Below, piece after piece: positions 13,113 to 21,280 of a DNA stretch of 26,551 nt. The notes below the pieces were generated by a model. That model saw nothing but the letters and a program-made list of their open reading frames with translations. It searched no databases and was not told where the DNA came from. Origin of the DNA: CBFGTV01 sp965652145 (lineage in GTDB: Bacteria; Bacillota; Clostridia; Peptostreptococcales; Natronincolaceae); contig CBFGTV010000046.1 in the NCBI GenBank assembly GCA_965652145.1, positions 1-26,551 of the forward strand, in the 5' to 3' direction. Positions within the stretch are counted from its first letter, which is position 1; each line of letters starts with the position of its first letter. A program made the position numbers and the translations under genes.

Positions 13113-13191
13113 CAACTAAAATCTTTTTAAGTTTTGGAATTACTACAAAATAAACTAATATTACAAAATGAATGTGGTCGAAGAGGTGGAC

Positions 13192-13302
13192 GGGACGCCC
13201 ACGATTTGCCCTCCACATAGGCGGAGCCTATGGGGGCAAACGGGGCGTCCCAATGAGGAAGCTGAAGCTTCCTTTTAAGCCTGAAAAAGCTGAAGCTTTT
13301 TC
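13192..13302. other. Three tandem hairpins before transfer genes; oriT candidate
   Basis: First, a ~60-nt hairpin: GGGACGCCC (13192-13200) with 13243-13251, TTTGCCC (13205-13211) with 13234-13240, CATAGG with CCTATG at the tip. Then GGAAGC-TGAA-GCTTCC (13257-13272) and GAAAAAGC-TGAA-GCTTTTTC (13283-13302), sharing the same loop and inner stem. It lies 40 bp before a small DNA-binding-like gene and the coupling protein. Origins of transfer are often hairpin arrays at such positions, but no nic site is identified; attenuation of the transfer genes is the alternative. Confidence 0.5.
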
Positions 13303-13341
13303 TGACAAAAACTTATGAAAATTGAGAGGAGATTATGATCA

Positions 13342-13581
13342 ATGACATCAGCATTAATTGGAAATATCACAAAGGAAAAATTAGAAAAAATTAAAGTGGA
13401 AATTCCTGAAAGTCTAGCCCAAGAATTGAAATTATATACCTTATATTGTGGCGGGACAGAAGATGATATTGGAGAAGTAGTTGAGCGGATGATCAGATAC
13501 GTTTTAGACAGAGAGAACTCAGGAAAGCAAGGAAAATTATTTGGGGAATGGAAAAATAGTTACAGACAAAAAAATGAGTAA
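13342..13581 (+). CDS. Small DNA-binding-like protein next to coupling protein
   Basis: 79 residues, ATG preceded by GAGAGGAG. The pattern KIKVEIPESLAQELKLYTLY (strand, then helix) followed by DIGEVVERMIRYVLDRE (second helix) is ribbon-helix-helix-like and recalls DUF2274-type accessory proteins. It lies 10 bp before the coupling protein, so co-translation is likely. A relaxosome accessory role is plausible from position; no direct evidence. Confidence 0.6.
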   Translation: MTSALIGNITKEKLEKIKVEIPESLAQELKLYTLYCGGTEDDIGEVVERMIRYVLDRENSGKQGKLFGEWKNSYRQKNE

Positions 13582-13591
13582 GAAAAAGTAG

Positions 13592-15619
13592 GTGAAAAAA
13601 CTGATGATACTTACTCGGAAAATGAATTACAAGTTTCTTTTATCCATGATCCCGGCAGGGATAGTTTCATACCTAAATCATTCCTTGGTGAAACTTACAC
13701 TAGATAGAGAAGTCATTAATTTAACACTAAAAGGAATTACGAAGAATTTAGTTACTGTTTATCCTAAAGCTATTCATATAATTAGGATAATGTATACACC
13801 TATAATTTTCATAGCTTTTCTATTTCTTATCATTACAATAATTAATTTTATTGAGATGCAGTTACCTAAAAAAGAAAAAAAAGAAGTCCCTAAATTATAT
13901 CCTGAAGTACCATATAATCAAAATTCTGATCACTTTGATTTGCATATAGGATCAATTCATAATGAACGGGATTTAGAGATTACATCTCATCCTAAATTGT
14001 GTACGATCACTAATGCAAATATCTTTAAAAATATTGCTTTCTTTGGGGTGATTGGTGAAGGGAAAACTGCATCAGGATTACTACCAGTATTACAACAGAT
14101 CATCTATTATTCAGCAGATGATTTCAAAAGAAAAATTGGTGGATTTGTGACAGATGTAAAGGGAAACTTTTCTAAGTATGTAGTGGATTATATGAAGGAT
14201 GTTGGTAGGGATGACGACATCATTTTATTCCGAATATGCGGTGATTACTATTATAATTTTTTATATAAGCCTGATGATCCTGCAAGCGCTATTGCCTGGC
14301 GCTTGACAGAATACTTGAAAGCACATAATCAATCTGGAAACGAATCTTATTGGGTTGATCAAGCCAAGGCTGTTATTGAGGAAGCAATTAAGCTGCTGAG
14401 GCTATATAAAGAAGATGGCTACATGACCTTTGAGGATTTGGATAAAGTCATAGTAGATCATGCTTCTAGAGAAGAAATTATTGATTTTCTTTCAGCTAAA
14501 TATGAGAGTGGTAAAATGAGCAGATATGAACAAGAATTATTTGTGAATACAAGGCAATATTTTCGATTTAAATTTCCTAATCTAGGTAATAAAATCATTG
14601 GAATAATTGTTTCGGAGGTTGATAGAATTGTGAGAACTTTTACTTCCGATCCCCTGGTGAAAGAAACATTCTGTCCCCCGAAAGAAAAGCTAAACTTTCC
14701 GGGCTTTAGGGAAATAATTGAAAAGGGAAAGGTTTTTATCTTTGATATACCTAACGAAAGATTTCGAGGGGTAGCATCTATGGCCTGCTCTTTTGCAAAA
14801 TTGGATCACCAGTCAATGATCTTGCAACGAATGTCGAATATGGAATATAACCAGGAGAGATATGCTTTCTTTTTAAGTGATGAAAACCATTTTATTGTCA
14901 CTCCTAATGATGGAGATTTTTATAGCTTAGGTAGAGAGGCCAAGCATTTCAGTATAGTAGCTACTCAAAGTGTTAGTCAATATTTAGCGGTACTAAAAAA
15001 TGAAAACCTAGTAAATAGTATCCTAAATAACTTGGACAATAAGTTCTTCATGAGAAATACAGACCCTAAAACCCTAGATTATTGCTTGAAAATTTCGGGA
15101 AAGGAATTAAAAACTTATCAAAATACCAGTACCAGTGAAGCAGGAAAAAGTGAAATAGATTATTTTGCTTCCGATATAGCTCAGGATAACAAGTCAATCA
15201 GTCAAAGTGTAAGTGAAGTGGAACGAAAAGAAGAAGTATTTACCCAGGAATTTTATTCAAGGGTTCTAGGGGAGTTTCAAGCTGTAGGTTTTATTAATAG
15301 TGGGAAAACTCTTGCTCCCATTCATTTTTTTAAATACTGGGAAAACAAGATCGTAGGCAATACTCCGTTAAAGAAGGCGAAACCTAAAAATCCATTTATT
15401 TTTACATCGTACATGACAACTCAGGAAATGATTGCGAAAATTAATTTAACGTCAGTAAATTTAGAGAAACAGGAAAAAAATTCAATAGAAACACAAGCGG
15501 TATTCCTTCTTTCAGAGGAAGAAAAAGAGAAAATAAAAGAACAAGGTTTAAAGGATTCAAAGGAAATGAAAAATATTGAGAGGGAGTCGAAGGTGGATAG
15601 TCTGTTTGATTCATTCTAG
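13592..15619 (+). CDS. VirD4/TraG-type conjugative coupling protein
   Basis: 675 residues, TTG or a nearby codon used with GTAGGTG upstream. Two N-terminal membrane segments (about 15-35 and 62-86) anchor it in the membrane. The ATPase core shows a Walker A motif GVIGEGKT at residues 152-159, a Walker B-like strand AFFLSDENH near 425, and the VATQSVSQYL motif near 457, as in VirD4/TraG/TraD proteins. These hexameric pumps connect the relaxase-DNA complex to the type IV secretion channel. The length is in the family range. Residues ~600-675 are a charged, non-conserved tail. No relaxase is visible nearby, so the partner lies outside the window or is a host or other element protein. Confidence 0.85.
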   Translation: MKKLMILTRKMNYKFLLSMIPAGIVSYLNHSLVKLTLDREVINLTLKGITKNLVTVYPKAIHIIRIMYTPIIFIAFLFLIITIINFIEMQLPKKEKKEVPKLYPEVPYNQNSDHFDLHIGSIHNERDLEITSHPKLCTITNANIFKNIAFFGVIGEGKTASGLLPVLQQIIYYSADDFKRKIGGFVTDVKGNFSKYVVDYMKDVGRDDDIILFRICGDYYYNFLYKPDDPASAIAWRLTEYLKAHNQSGNESYWVDQAKAVIEEAIKLLRLYKEDGYMTFEDLDKVIVDHASREEIIDFLSAKYESGKMSRYEQELFVNTRQYFRFKFPNLGNKIIGIIVSEVDRIVRTFTSDPLVKETFCPPKEKLNFPGFREIIEKGKVFIFDIPNERFRGVASMACSFAKLDHQSMILQRMSNMEYNQERYAFFLSDENHFIVTPNDGDFYSLGREAKHFSIVATQSVSQYLAVLKNENLVNSILNNLDNKFFMRNTDPKTLDYCLKISGKELKTYQNTSTSEAGKSEIDYFASDIAQDNKSISQSVSEVERKEEVFTQEFYSRVLGEFQAVGFINSGKTLAPIHFFKYWENKIVGNTPLKKAKPKNPFIFTSYMTTQEMIAKINLTSVNLEKQEKNSIETQAVFLLSEEEKEKIKEQGLKDSKEMKNIERESKVDSLFDSF

Positions 15620-15624
15620 TTTTT

Positions 15625-15678
15625 TGTCGGACTAATGCCTGGACAGATCTGGCTGCAGCTGCACATAAGTGTAGGACA
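15625..15678 (+). repeat. Copy C of 54-bp element
   Basis: Boxes TGTCGGACT (15625-15633) and TGTAGGACA (15670-15678) are exactly 45 bp apart start to start, as in the other copies. The core holds CCTGG and GGCTGCAG, shared in order with copy D. It begins 5 bp after the coupling-protein stop codon and ends ~13 bp before an operator. Confidence 0.75.
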
Positions 15679-15690
15679 ACATTAATATAT

Positions 15691-15732
15691 GTAAACATAT
15701 ATGTTGACTATTTTTCTTCCTCCATATAGAAT
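15691..15732 (+). promoter_or_regulatory. Promoter with overlapping operator, XRE gene
   Basis: Operator GTAAACATATATGTTGAC (15691-15708) runs into the -35 TTGACT (15704-15709); 17 bp later lies -10 TAGAAT (15727-15732). The geometry is the same as at 16161-16202. A repressor bound here would cover the -35. AGGAGGAGG precedes the XRE start at 15774. Confidence 0.85.
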
Positions 15733-15773
15733 AGAAGGTAGTATTAAATACCATTACAGTTAGGAGGAGGAAA

Positions 15774-16160
15774 ATGGAGAACAAAATTGAGAAAATAATG
15801 GGCAGCATGGTTGAAAAAATAGGTGATATAACCTTTTATACCCATGAAGGAATTAGGTATTGTGATCAGCCAGGTATTCTATATATATGTTCATATGCTT
15901 CCATAGATTATGAACAGACACCAACTTTTAAGATGGATAAGGTAGATAAAGTTCTGAATCAATTAGGTGCAACCCAGACGGAGTTGGCCGAAGAGATGGG
16001 AACAACCAGGCAAACCATAACAAATTACAAAAATAGGCGGAATCTTCGTGAAGAAACAATTTTCGCTATCCGAATGGCCTTATATAGATTAACGGCCATA
16101 AAGACAGAAGGGAAATTATTCTTATCCATGGGAATAGAAGAATTATTTTATTTGTCGTGA
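15774..16160 (+). CDS. XRE-family HTH regulator
   Basis: 128 residues. Residues ~58-108 form a Cro/CI helix-turn-helix (VLNQLGATQTELAEEMGTTR, then QTITNYKNRRNLREETIFAI). The first ~55 residues (TFYTHEGIRYCDQPGILYIC) are an extra beta-rich domain not typical of minimal XRE proteins and may sense something or mediate dimerisation. The gene is flanked by two near-identical 18-bp palindromes, one over its own -35 and one over that of the next gene, so autorepression and control of the next gene are strongly suggested. Confidence 0.85.
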   Translation: MENKIEKIMGSMVEKIGDITFYTHEGIRYCDQPGILYICSYASIDYEQTPTFKMDKVDKVLNQLGATQTELAEEMGTTRQTITNYKNRRNLREETIFAIRMALYRLTAIKTEGKLFLSMGIEELFYLS

Positions 16161-16202
16161 GTAAACATATATGTTTACAAAATTATTTATTTCTGATATA
16201 CT
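16161..16202 (+). promoter_or_regulatory. Promoter with perfect 18-bp palindromic operator
   Basis: GTAAACATATATGTTTAC (16161-16178) is a perfect palindrome overlapping -35 TTTACA (16174-16179); 17 bp later is -10 TATACT (16197-16202). It begins one base after the XRE stop codon and drives the 16245 gene. It differs from the upstream operator at one half-site position. Confidence 0.85.
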
Positions 16203-16244
16203 AAATGTACCGGGATAAATAATTTATGGGAGGTATGTTTAATT

Positions 16245-16583
16245 ATGGAAAAGGTCAAAAAATCAATACGCTTCGATTCTCAAATCATTGAAATGGTTGA
16301 AAAAAGAAAGGGGGATGATTTTACAGACAAACTTCATAGGACATTATATTTTTTCTTCAAGGAAGAAGACAATATTAAGGAAAGAATAAGACTGCTGGAA
16401 AAGAGAGAAAAGGATCTACAGGAAAGAATTGAAGGACTTAGGGAGGTCCAACAGTTAAGTAGCAAAGGATTACTGCATATGGGAGATTTATTGAGTGCTA
16501 TTGCTAATGGTAATTCGTATCTAATAGAAAACTCGATAAATAACTTGAAAAAGATGACTGATAAGATCAAAAAGAGCTTATAA
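16245..16583 (+). CDS. Ribbon-helix-helix/coiled-coil protein, unknown
   Basis: 112 residues, ATG preceded by GGGAGG. The first ~40 residues (KKSIRFDSQIIEMVEKRKGD, then DFTDKLHRTLYFFFKE) look like a ribbon-helix-helix unit. Residues ~42-70 are a strongly charged coiled coil (DNIKERIRLLEKREKDLQER). The C-terminal 40 residues are helical (LLSAIANGNSYLIENSINNL). Not recognised as a family. Its promoter has the same operator as the XRE gene, so the two are co-regulated. Plausible roles are plasmid maintenance or transfer control; unproven. Confidence 0.65.
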   Translation: MEKVKKSIRFDSQIIEMVEKRKGDDFTDKLHRTLYFFFKEEDNIKERIRLLEKREKDLQERIEGLREVQQLSSKGLLHMGDLLSAIANGNSYLIENSINNLKKMTDKIKKSL

Positions 16584-16707
16584 AAGCTCCATATAATGTA
16601 TCAAAGTTTATAATCTTTAAATGTATAAAAAATACATTTTTGTTTGTAATCAAGGCATCTTGAGCGTTAGCCACTTTATTAAAAATACTAAAACAAGCTA
16701 AATAATG

Positions 16708-16785
16708 GAAAAAGGGCAGCCGTCACTGCCCTCCTTCCCTAAATACGAAAGAAATTTCGCTCTCACCAGAATGAAACTTCTTTGC
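16708..16785 (-). ncRNA. Small minus-strand RNA, ~78 nt, divergent from 16849 gene
   Basis: A near-consensus promoter on the minus strand: TTTACA (16820-16815), 17 bp, TATAAT (16797-16792). Transcription should start near 16785. It ends in a terminator with stem AGGGCAG/CTGCCCT (16732-16713, loop 6 nt) and a U-run (16713-16709). Inside is a CGAAA/TTTCG hairpin (16746-16759). No frame with a ribosome binding site fits, so an RNA product is likely. The promoter region overlaps the 5' leader of the 16849 gene, so the two transcripts could interfere or overlap. Confidence 0.65.
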
Positions 16786-16848
16786 AGATATATTATACAA
16801 TGAATGAGCCCATTTGTAAATTTTCCATTACTTAGCGGAAAGGAAAAT

Positions 16849-17352
16849 ATGAAAGAGACAGAAAACAACCAAATGGTACCATTAGGACTTTTGAAAACTA
16901 AATTAGGGGTTGATTTTAACTTTTGTGAAAATTGTCCTAATATAACTTTAATAGGAGACGGTCAGCCATATTGTACAGATAAAAAATGCCGTGCTACAAG
17001 AAAAAGGCTGGCTACCAAAAAGAGAAATATTATTAACCGTACTAGATGGAGAGAGGTGGAGATGAAATTACTGCAGAACCAGGAAAATAACAGACACATT
17101 TTAGACGATCCTATTTTTCCATATATTCTAATTGAGATGATCATCGAGCATATGGCTCCATATGATGATCAACTTAAAACCATAATATCTGTAAAACTTG
17201 ATATTCCAAAATCTAAAATTAAAAAGGAGGGGCCTAGAAAAATTCATAAACTTCCAACTGAAGAAGTAAAGAGGCTTGCAGAATTATTAGTTTTAAGATC
17301 GATAGGATTAGAAAGAGCAGAGCATATTGTGAATGAGAAAGGTAGGGAATAA
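16849..17352 (+). CDS. Cys-rich, probable zinc-binding protein, unknown
   Basis: The frame opens at 16804, but ATG 16849 has a clear AAAGGA site 6 nt upstream, and the earlier ATG lies where the opposing promoter is; I choose 16849 (167 residues). C26-x2-C29 and C42-x4-C47 (FNFCENCPNITLIGDGQPYC) suggest a zinc site followed by a very basic stretch (KKCRATRKRLATKKRNI), so nucleic-acid binding is likely. The C-terminal half is helical. Not recognised. It is followed after 3 bp by a hydrophobic mini-gene. Confidence 0.7.
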   Translation: MKETENNQMVPLGLLKTKLGVDFNFCENCPNITLIGDGQPYCTDKKCRATRKRLATKKRNIINRTRWREVEMKLLQNQENNRHILDDPIFPYILIEMIIEHMAPYDDQLKTIISVKLDIPKSKIKKEGPRKIHKLPTEEVKRLAELLVLRSIGLERAEHIVNEKGRE

Positions 17353-17355
17353 AAA

Positions 17356-17457
17356 ATGTTATTGCTAAAAATAGCGTTGATACCTTTTGCTGTATTATAT
17401 AGATTTTCAAAGCTTTTATTGAAAATTGTAATTATAGTTTTATTATTTTGGGTTTAG
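17356..17457 (+). CDS. Small hydrophobic peptide, 33 residues
   Basis: ATG 17356 lies 4 bp after the previous stop, with GTAGGGA at the end of that gene as ribosome binding site, so translational coupling is likely. The product (begins MLLLKIALIPFAVLYRFSK) is hydrophobic with two Lys/Arg-bearing turns and should lie in the membrane as one helix or hairpin. Such peptides occur in transfer regions of Gram-positive elements and also as type I toxins; I cannot choose between them. Confidence 0.5.
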   Translation: MLLLKIALIPFAVLYRFSKLLLKIVIIVLLFWV

Positions 17458-17460
17458 GAG

Positions 17461-17478
17461 TAGCGCAAAAATTGCGCT
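17461..17478. repeat. 18-bp dyad, copy 2
   Basis: TAGCGCAAAAATTGCGCT, identical to 11735-11752. It lies 3 bp after the hydrophobic mini-gene and 25 bp before the SLH gene, well placed to act as operator or short terminator for the SLH-PKD unit. Confidence 0.75.
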
Positions 17479-17502
17479 AATAATAATTAAGGGGGAACAA
17501 AT

Positions 17503-18825
17503 ATGAAAAAATTACTTATCTCACTACTAATATTCCTGACAGGAATATCATTTGCAAATGCGGCAGAAAGTTTCCAGGACATTGAGTCTCATTGGGCCAA
17601 AGAAACTATTCAGGCTTTGGTCAATGAAGGAATAATTGGCGGTTATGCCGATGGAACCTTTAGACCGAATAACCCTGTCACTACTGCTGAATTTATCAAG
17701 CTGGCCATGGAAGCAGCAGGAATCAAGGGTAATTACACTGGCCAGCCCTGGTATCAGAATCTACTCGACCAGGCCCTGGAGCTAGGAATCATTGATGGCC
17801 AAATCTATGGCCAACCCAATGAACCCATCAAAAGAAAAGACATGGCTAAGGTACTGGTGGCTCTGATCGAAAGGAACGACAGCCTAAAGGCTGATCTTGT
17901 GCCGCCGAATCAGGATTATGACCGATTCAAATACCTGCTGATGGATACCTACCAGCTTCCACAAGCAGAAAGAACTGCCATATACAAGCTTTTTGAGTAT
18001 GGTTTGACCGTAGGAACAACTATAGACGAAAAAGTCTACTACTATCCCAAGTCAAATCTGTCCAGGGCAGAAGTGGCTACCATTGTGGAGCGACTGATCA
18101 ACCCCGAAAAGCGGGCAGATCAATTCGCAAATTATCCCAATCGGGTTAGTGTCCTAAATGACGAAAGTTTACATGATCATATTTCCTGGCACACCTTTGA
18201 TGCAGACCATGAAAACAAACGGTTGTTGTTGAAAAGTATGGACTATGACTTTGAAAACTATGTGTTGGAGGAAAAGCTGAACCCAAATATTAACCGGCAG
18301 CTTTACGAGTTGACTAGGGTGTTGGTGGGGCCAGAAAGGTATGTCTATATTTCACCGATTGTAAATGCAGGAAGTTTAGAAATTGACAATGAAGATGCAA
18401 GGGTTATTGTTCGATACTCAGCCCATGAAAGGGCTGCCATAAATGGATATGATGCATTTAGTTTTATCCTTCAAGAAAAAAAAGGCTATAATGTAAAAGA
18501 GGATAGTCAGACTACCAAACCCTTGTCAACCAATTCAATCATTTCTCTACACTTAGGAAACCTCTGGGATACCAAACCAAATCCCTGGAGTACACCATTT
18601 TTCGAGGAAAAGCTAAAAAATAGTTTAATTGCGTTGTTTGGTGAAGCTAACGGAATGGACATTTATAAATATGTCCTGGAGTCATATTTAACAAAGCGGA
18701 ATAATCCAGAAAAAAGAGTGTTGGAAACTAAACGATTCGGCAATATCCAGGTGGACTATGTTTCTGCAGATTATTTTACAGGCCATGGAGCCAAGTTATA
18801 TTTTAATTTTTCATATATCGACTAG
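17503..18825 (+). CDS. Secreted SLH-domain surface protein
   Basis: 440 residues, GGGGGAAC before ATG. A signal peptide (MKKLLISLLIFLTGISFANA) is followed by three SLH domains: ~22-70 (FQDIESHWAKETIQALVNEG with YADGTFRPNNPVTTAEF), ~82-125 (diverged, LGIIDGQIYGQPNEPIKRKD) and ~160-205 (YYPKSNLSRAEVATIVERLI). SLH domains bind pyruvylated secondary cell-wall polymer and fix proteins to the cell surface. Residues 210-440 are unrecognised, with a mixed beta fold. It is the first of two genes 9 bp apart, and GC is higher than in the regulatory genes upstream. Probably a cell-wall anchor for the following PKD proteins; that pairing is inference. Confidence 0.85.
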   Translation: MKKLLISLLIFLTGISFANAAESFQDIESHWAKETIQALVNEGIIGGYADGTFRPNNPVTTAEFIKLAMEAAGIKGNYTGQPWYQNLLDQALELGIIDGQIYGQPNEPIKRKDMAKVLVALIERNDSLKADLVPPNQDYDRFKYLLMDTYQLPQAERTAIYKLFEYGLTVGTTIDEKVYYYPKSNLSRAEVATIVERLINPEKRADQFANYPNRVSVLNDESLHDHISWHTFDADHENKRLLLKSMDYDFENYVLEEKLNPNINRQLYELTRVLVGPERYVYISPIVNAGSLEIDNEDARVIVRYSAHERAAINGYDAFSFILQEKKGYNVKEDSQTTKPLSTNSIISLHLGNLWDTKPNPWSTPFFEEKLKNSLIALFGEANGMDIYKYVLESYLTKRNNPEKRVLETKRFGNIQVDYVSADYFTGHGAKLYFNFSYID

Positions 18826-18834
18826 GGGGGGCCT

Positions 18835-21246
18835 ATGAAGAAAATCAGTATTTTACTTATCTTTTTTATGTTCTTTAGCTTGTTTACCAGTGTCAGCTAC
18901 GCTTTCAGTAGTCAACAGGAATTTTATGAATATGTGAGAACAGAATACGAGTCGGAATATAATCAAGGAAGCAAAATAGCTAGCTACAGCACCTATCAAA
19001 AGTATGGCCTAATTGTGTTCGGGGACCCCTGGGGAGACACTAAGCCAACAGGAATCGAGGGCCAAACAGGACCCCAACGGAGGTACCTGGGATACACATT
19101 TGAAGATGAACCATACACGAACCCTTATTTCCCCCCAGATGGAAGTAGTGGAAGGAAGCCTGAAGAGTTCAACTATATCAAACCAAGTTTAGCAGAACAA
19201 TCATGGAGAAACATAGACCCATCCCAAAGAACTCACATGTTAAACTCTACTATGTCTGGAAACGGCGCCACCAGCCCTTCCTTCACCCTGGCCAGCATTG
19301 GTGGGACAAGCTATGGAAAAATGTTGAGTGCGGCCACCTGGAAAAGTGAAGGAAGTATCTATCTTCAACACCGAGATTCTACCGGGAAGATATGGTACTT
19401 GACTCAAACAGTAGCGCCCATGGTGGGGGATACCATTGTCACCGCTCAGATTAGTACTCCTGAGAGTACATATCATATTCGAGCTGATGAAGACCAGGTA
19501 AAAATACCTGTGACAGTTCAGGCCAATGCAGTCCTTTCTGGCCAGGCTAAGCCAGCCCATATCAAAGAACTGACAGCCAGCTTCCAGGGCCATGGGAACA
19601 GCTCCAAGACCGCCACAGCCACCGTAACTAGGGACTATATCGCTTCCAGGGCTGTTTATGCTCCAGGCACCCATGTGATTCCCCTGGAGGGGACAGGAAC
19701 CATCAGTACGATCTTTCGTGATCAGGATACGGCCAACGCATCCACTTCGGTCACATTGATTGTCGAAGAAAAAGGGGACGCTCCCTACGTGGCTGCCAAG
19801 GCCAGCCCCGAGCCAAGCAAAGTAAAATTCGATGATCGTGACATTCCCGTCAAGCTCACCATAGAGGCTGAATTAAAGAACTACACCAACAAAGCTAACA
19901 TCAAGGAATGGGTGTTTTATGCCAGGGAAAAAGAAAGTGAAGATGTCCTAATTAAAAAGGACTATAATCAGGTTTTATCTTCCCAGCGAGACTTTAATTT
20001 TACAATTCCAGCCTCCAGGGTGACGGCTGATACCTTTACCCAGCCCTATGTTACCCGGGCCAGGGTATATTTTGTAAGCCCGGTAAACGGAAAAGAGTAC
20101 CTGGATGCTTCGGTGGAAACGGCGGTATTTGTCTATGAGGAAGAACCCCCCAGCGACGGCCCTTCAGGAGGGAATTTACCACCTGTTGCTAGAATTGATG
20201 CAGAAAACTCAATCATGGCAGGAGTGGTATTCCCGGTCACCGGAGCAGGGTCTTTTGACCCTGACGGATTCATTTCTAGATATCTCTGGGCTGAAGGGGC
20301 CTTGCGAGTGGAAAATGAAGAAAGAGCCCTGGTGGGCCCTGGGGCAGGGCGTACTTGGTATGATGTATATGCCATCGGAACAAACATGATTTCCCTGACA
20401 GTGTTCGACAACGGGGGGCTGCGGGCCAGCACCAATCATTTTGTCAATGTACTGCCTCCTATTCCCAAGGCTCATCTGAAAATAGGGGGAACCCTGAAGG
20501 AAAATAGGAAGATCACCCTGGATGCCACCGAATCATGGAGCCCAGAAATGTATCCCATTAGCTCATGGAGGACTGAAATTACAATAGACTCGATTACGGG
20601 AGATCAAAATTCCATCAAGTATCATGGAAGCTTGAACGGAACGCTGACCAAGGATATTTTATTTAAAGTACCAGGCAAGTATAAAATCACTTTAAGAGTG
20701 GAAAACACAGCAGGCTATGACGATACCATAGAAGAAATCATCGAGGTGAAGCCCGACCTTCCCCCTGTGGTGGATTTTAGTATGTACACTAGAACCTACA
20801 GAGACCCGAACGATAACCTGTATTCTAAAATCCATATAAAAGATATTTCCTACTCCTCCGATCAGGACTTGATCGCCAAAAGGACTTGGTGGATCACTTA
20901 TAATCATAACAATAGTAAGACTGCCGAAGGATACCCGAAATTCGATGACAAGACCCCCTTCACCTTCGTGGACACCGACATGACCATTGGGGAGGAACGG
21001 ACTATTGTCCACGGGGGTATAACCTTCACCGTCACCAGAACGGAACGGGATGCGATTGAAATCAGAACTCCTGAGATTGGTTACTATCTCGTAGAAATGG
21101 AAGCTGTAGAGCGATATGGTCAGCATACCATCGAGGACTTTGTTACGGATGCTGATCGTAGGCGAGGAAATACTGACTGGAAACATCGCCTTGAGAAAAC
21201 GAGCAAGGTGGACAATCGGGAGCCTTTTGTAGACTTTATGCCGTAG
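18835..21246 (+). CDS. Large secreted PKD-domain protein, 803 residues
   Basis: ATG preceded by GGGGGGG, 9 bp after the SLH gene, so co-transcribed. Signal peptide MKKISILLIFFMFFSLFTSV...A at ~1-23. Residues 24-440 are unrecognised beta-rich sequence. A PKD-like domain lies at ~442-540 (PPVARIDAENSIMAGVVFPV, with GSFDPDGFISRYLWAEG), another Ig/PKD-like unit at ~545-640 and a third start at ~642 (PPVVDFSMYTRTY). PKD domains mediate extracellular protein or polysaccharide contacts. No catalytic motif, SLH domain or sorting signal is visible, so it may be held by the SLH protein or released. A hairpin terminator overlaps its stop. Confidence 0.8.
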   Translation: MKKISILLIFFMFFSLFTSVSYAFSSQQEFYEYVRTEYESEYNQGSKIASYSTYQKYGLIVFGDPWGDTKPTGIEGQTGPQRRYLGYTFEDEPYTNPYFPPDGSSGRKPEEFNYIKPSLAEQSWRNIDPSQRTHMLNSTMSGNGATSPSFTLASIGGTSYGKMLSAATWKSEGSIYLQHRDSTGKIWYLTQTVAPMVGDTIVTAQISTPESTYHIRADEDQVKIPVTVQANAVLSGQAKPAHIKELTASFQGHGNSSKTATATVTRDYIASRAVYAPGTHVIPLEGTGTISTIFRDQDTANASTSVTLIVEEKGDAPYVAAKASPEPSKVKFDDRDIPVKLTIEAELKNYTNKANIKEWVFYAREKESEDVLIKKDYNQVLSSQRDFNFTIPASRVTADTFTQPYVTRARVYFVSPVNGKEYLDASVETAVFVYEEEPPSDGPSGGNLPPVARIDAENSIMAGVVFPVTGAGSFDPDGFISRYLWAEGALRVENEERALVGPGAGRTWYDVYAIGTNMISLTVFDNGGLRASTNHFVNVLPPIPKAHLKIGGTLKENRKITLDATESWSPEMYPISSWRTEITIDSITGDQNSIKYHGSLNGTLTKDILFKVPGKYKITLRVENTAGYDDTIEEIIEVKPDLPPVVDFSMYTRTYRDPNDNLYSKIHIKDISYSSDQDLIAKRTWWITYNHNNSKTAEGYPKFDDKTPFTFVDTDMTIGEERTIVHGGITFTVTRTERDAIEIRTPEIGYYLVEMEAVERYGQHTIEDFVTDADRRRGNTDWKHRLEKTSKVDNREPFVDFMP

Positions 21247-21274
21247 AAAGAACAGCTAAATAGCTGTTCTTTCT
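21245..21274 (+). terminator. Hairpin after 803-residue gene
   Basis: AGAAAGAACAGCT pairs with AGCTGTTCTTTCT around a short loop (21245-21274), starting at the stop codon. There is no long T-run beyond the T-rich 3' arm, so termination may be partial and allow read-through to the next gene. Confidence 0.6.
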
Positions 21275-21280
21275 ACTAGG

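Noticed and set aside
20105..20475. Open frames in other frames within the 803-residue PKD gene
   Set aside because: Shadows of the real gene, caused by its higher GC and codon pattern; no ribosome binding sites.
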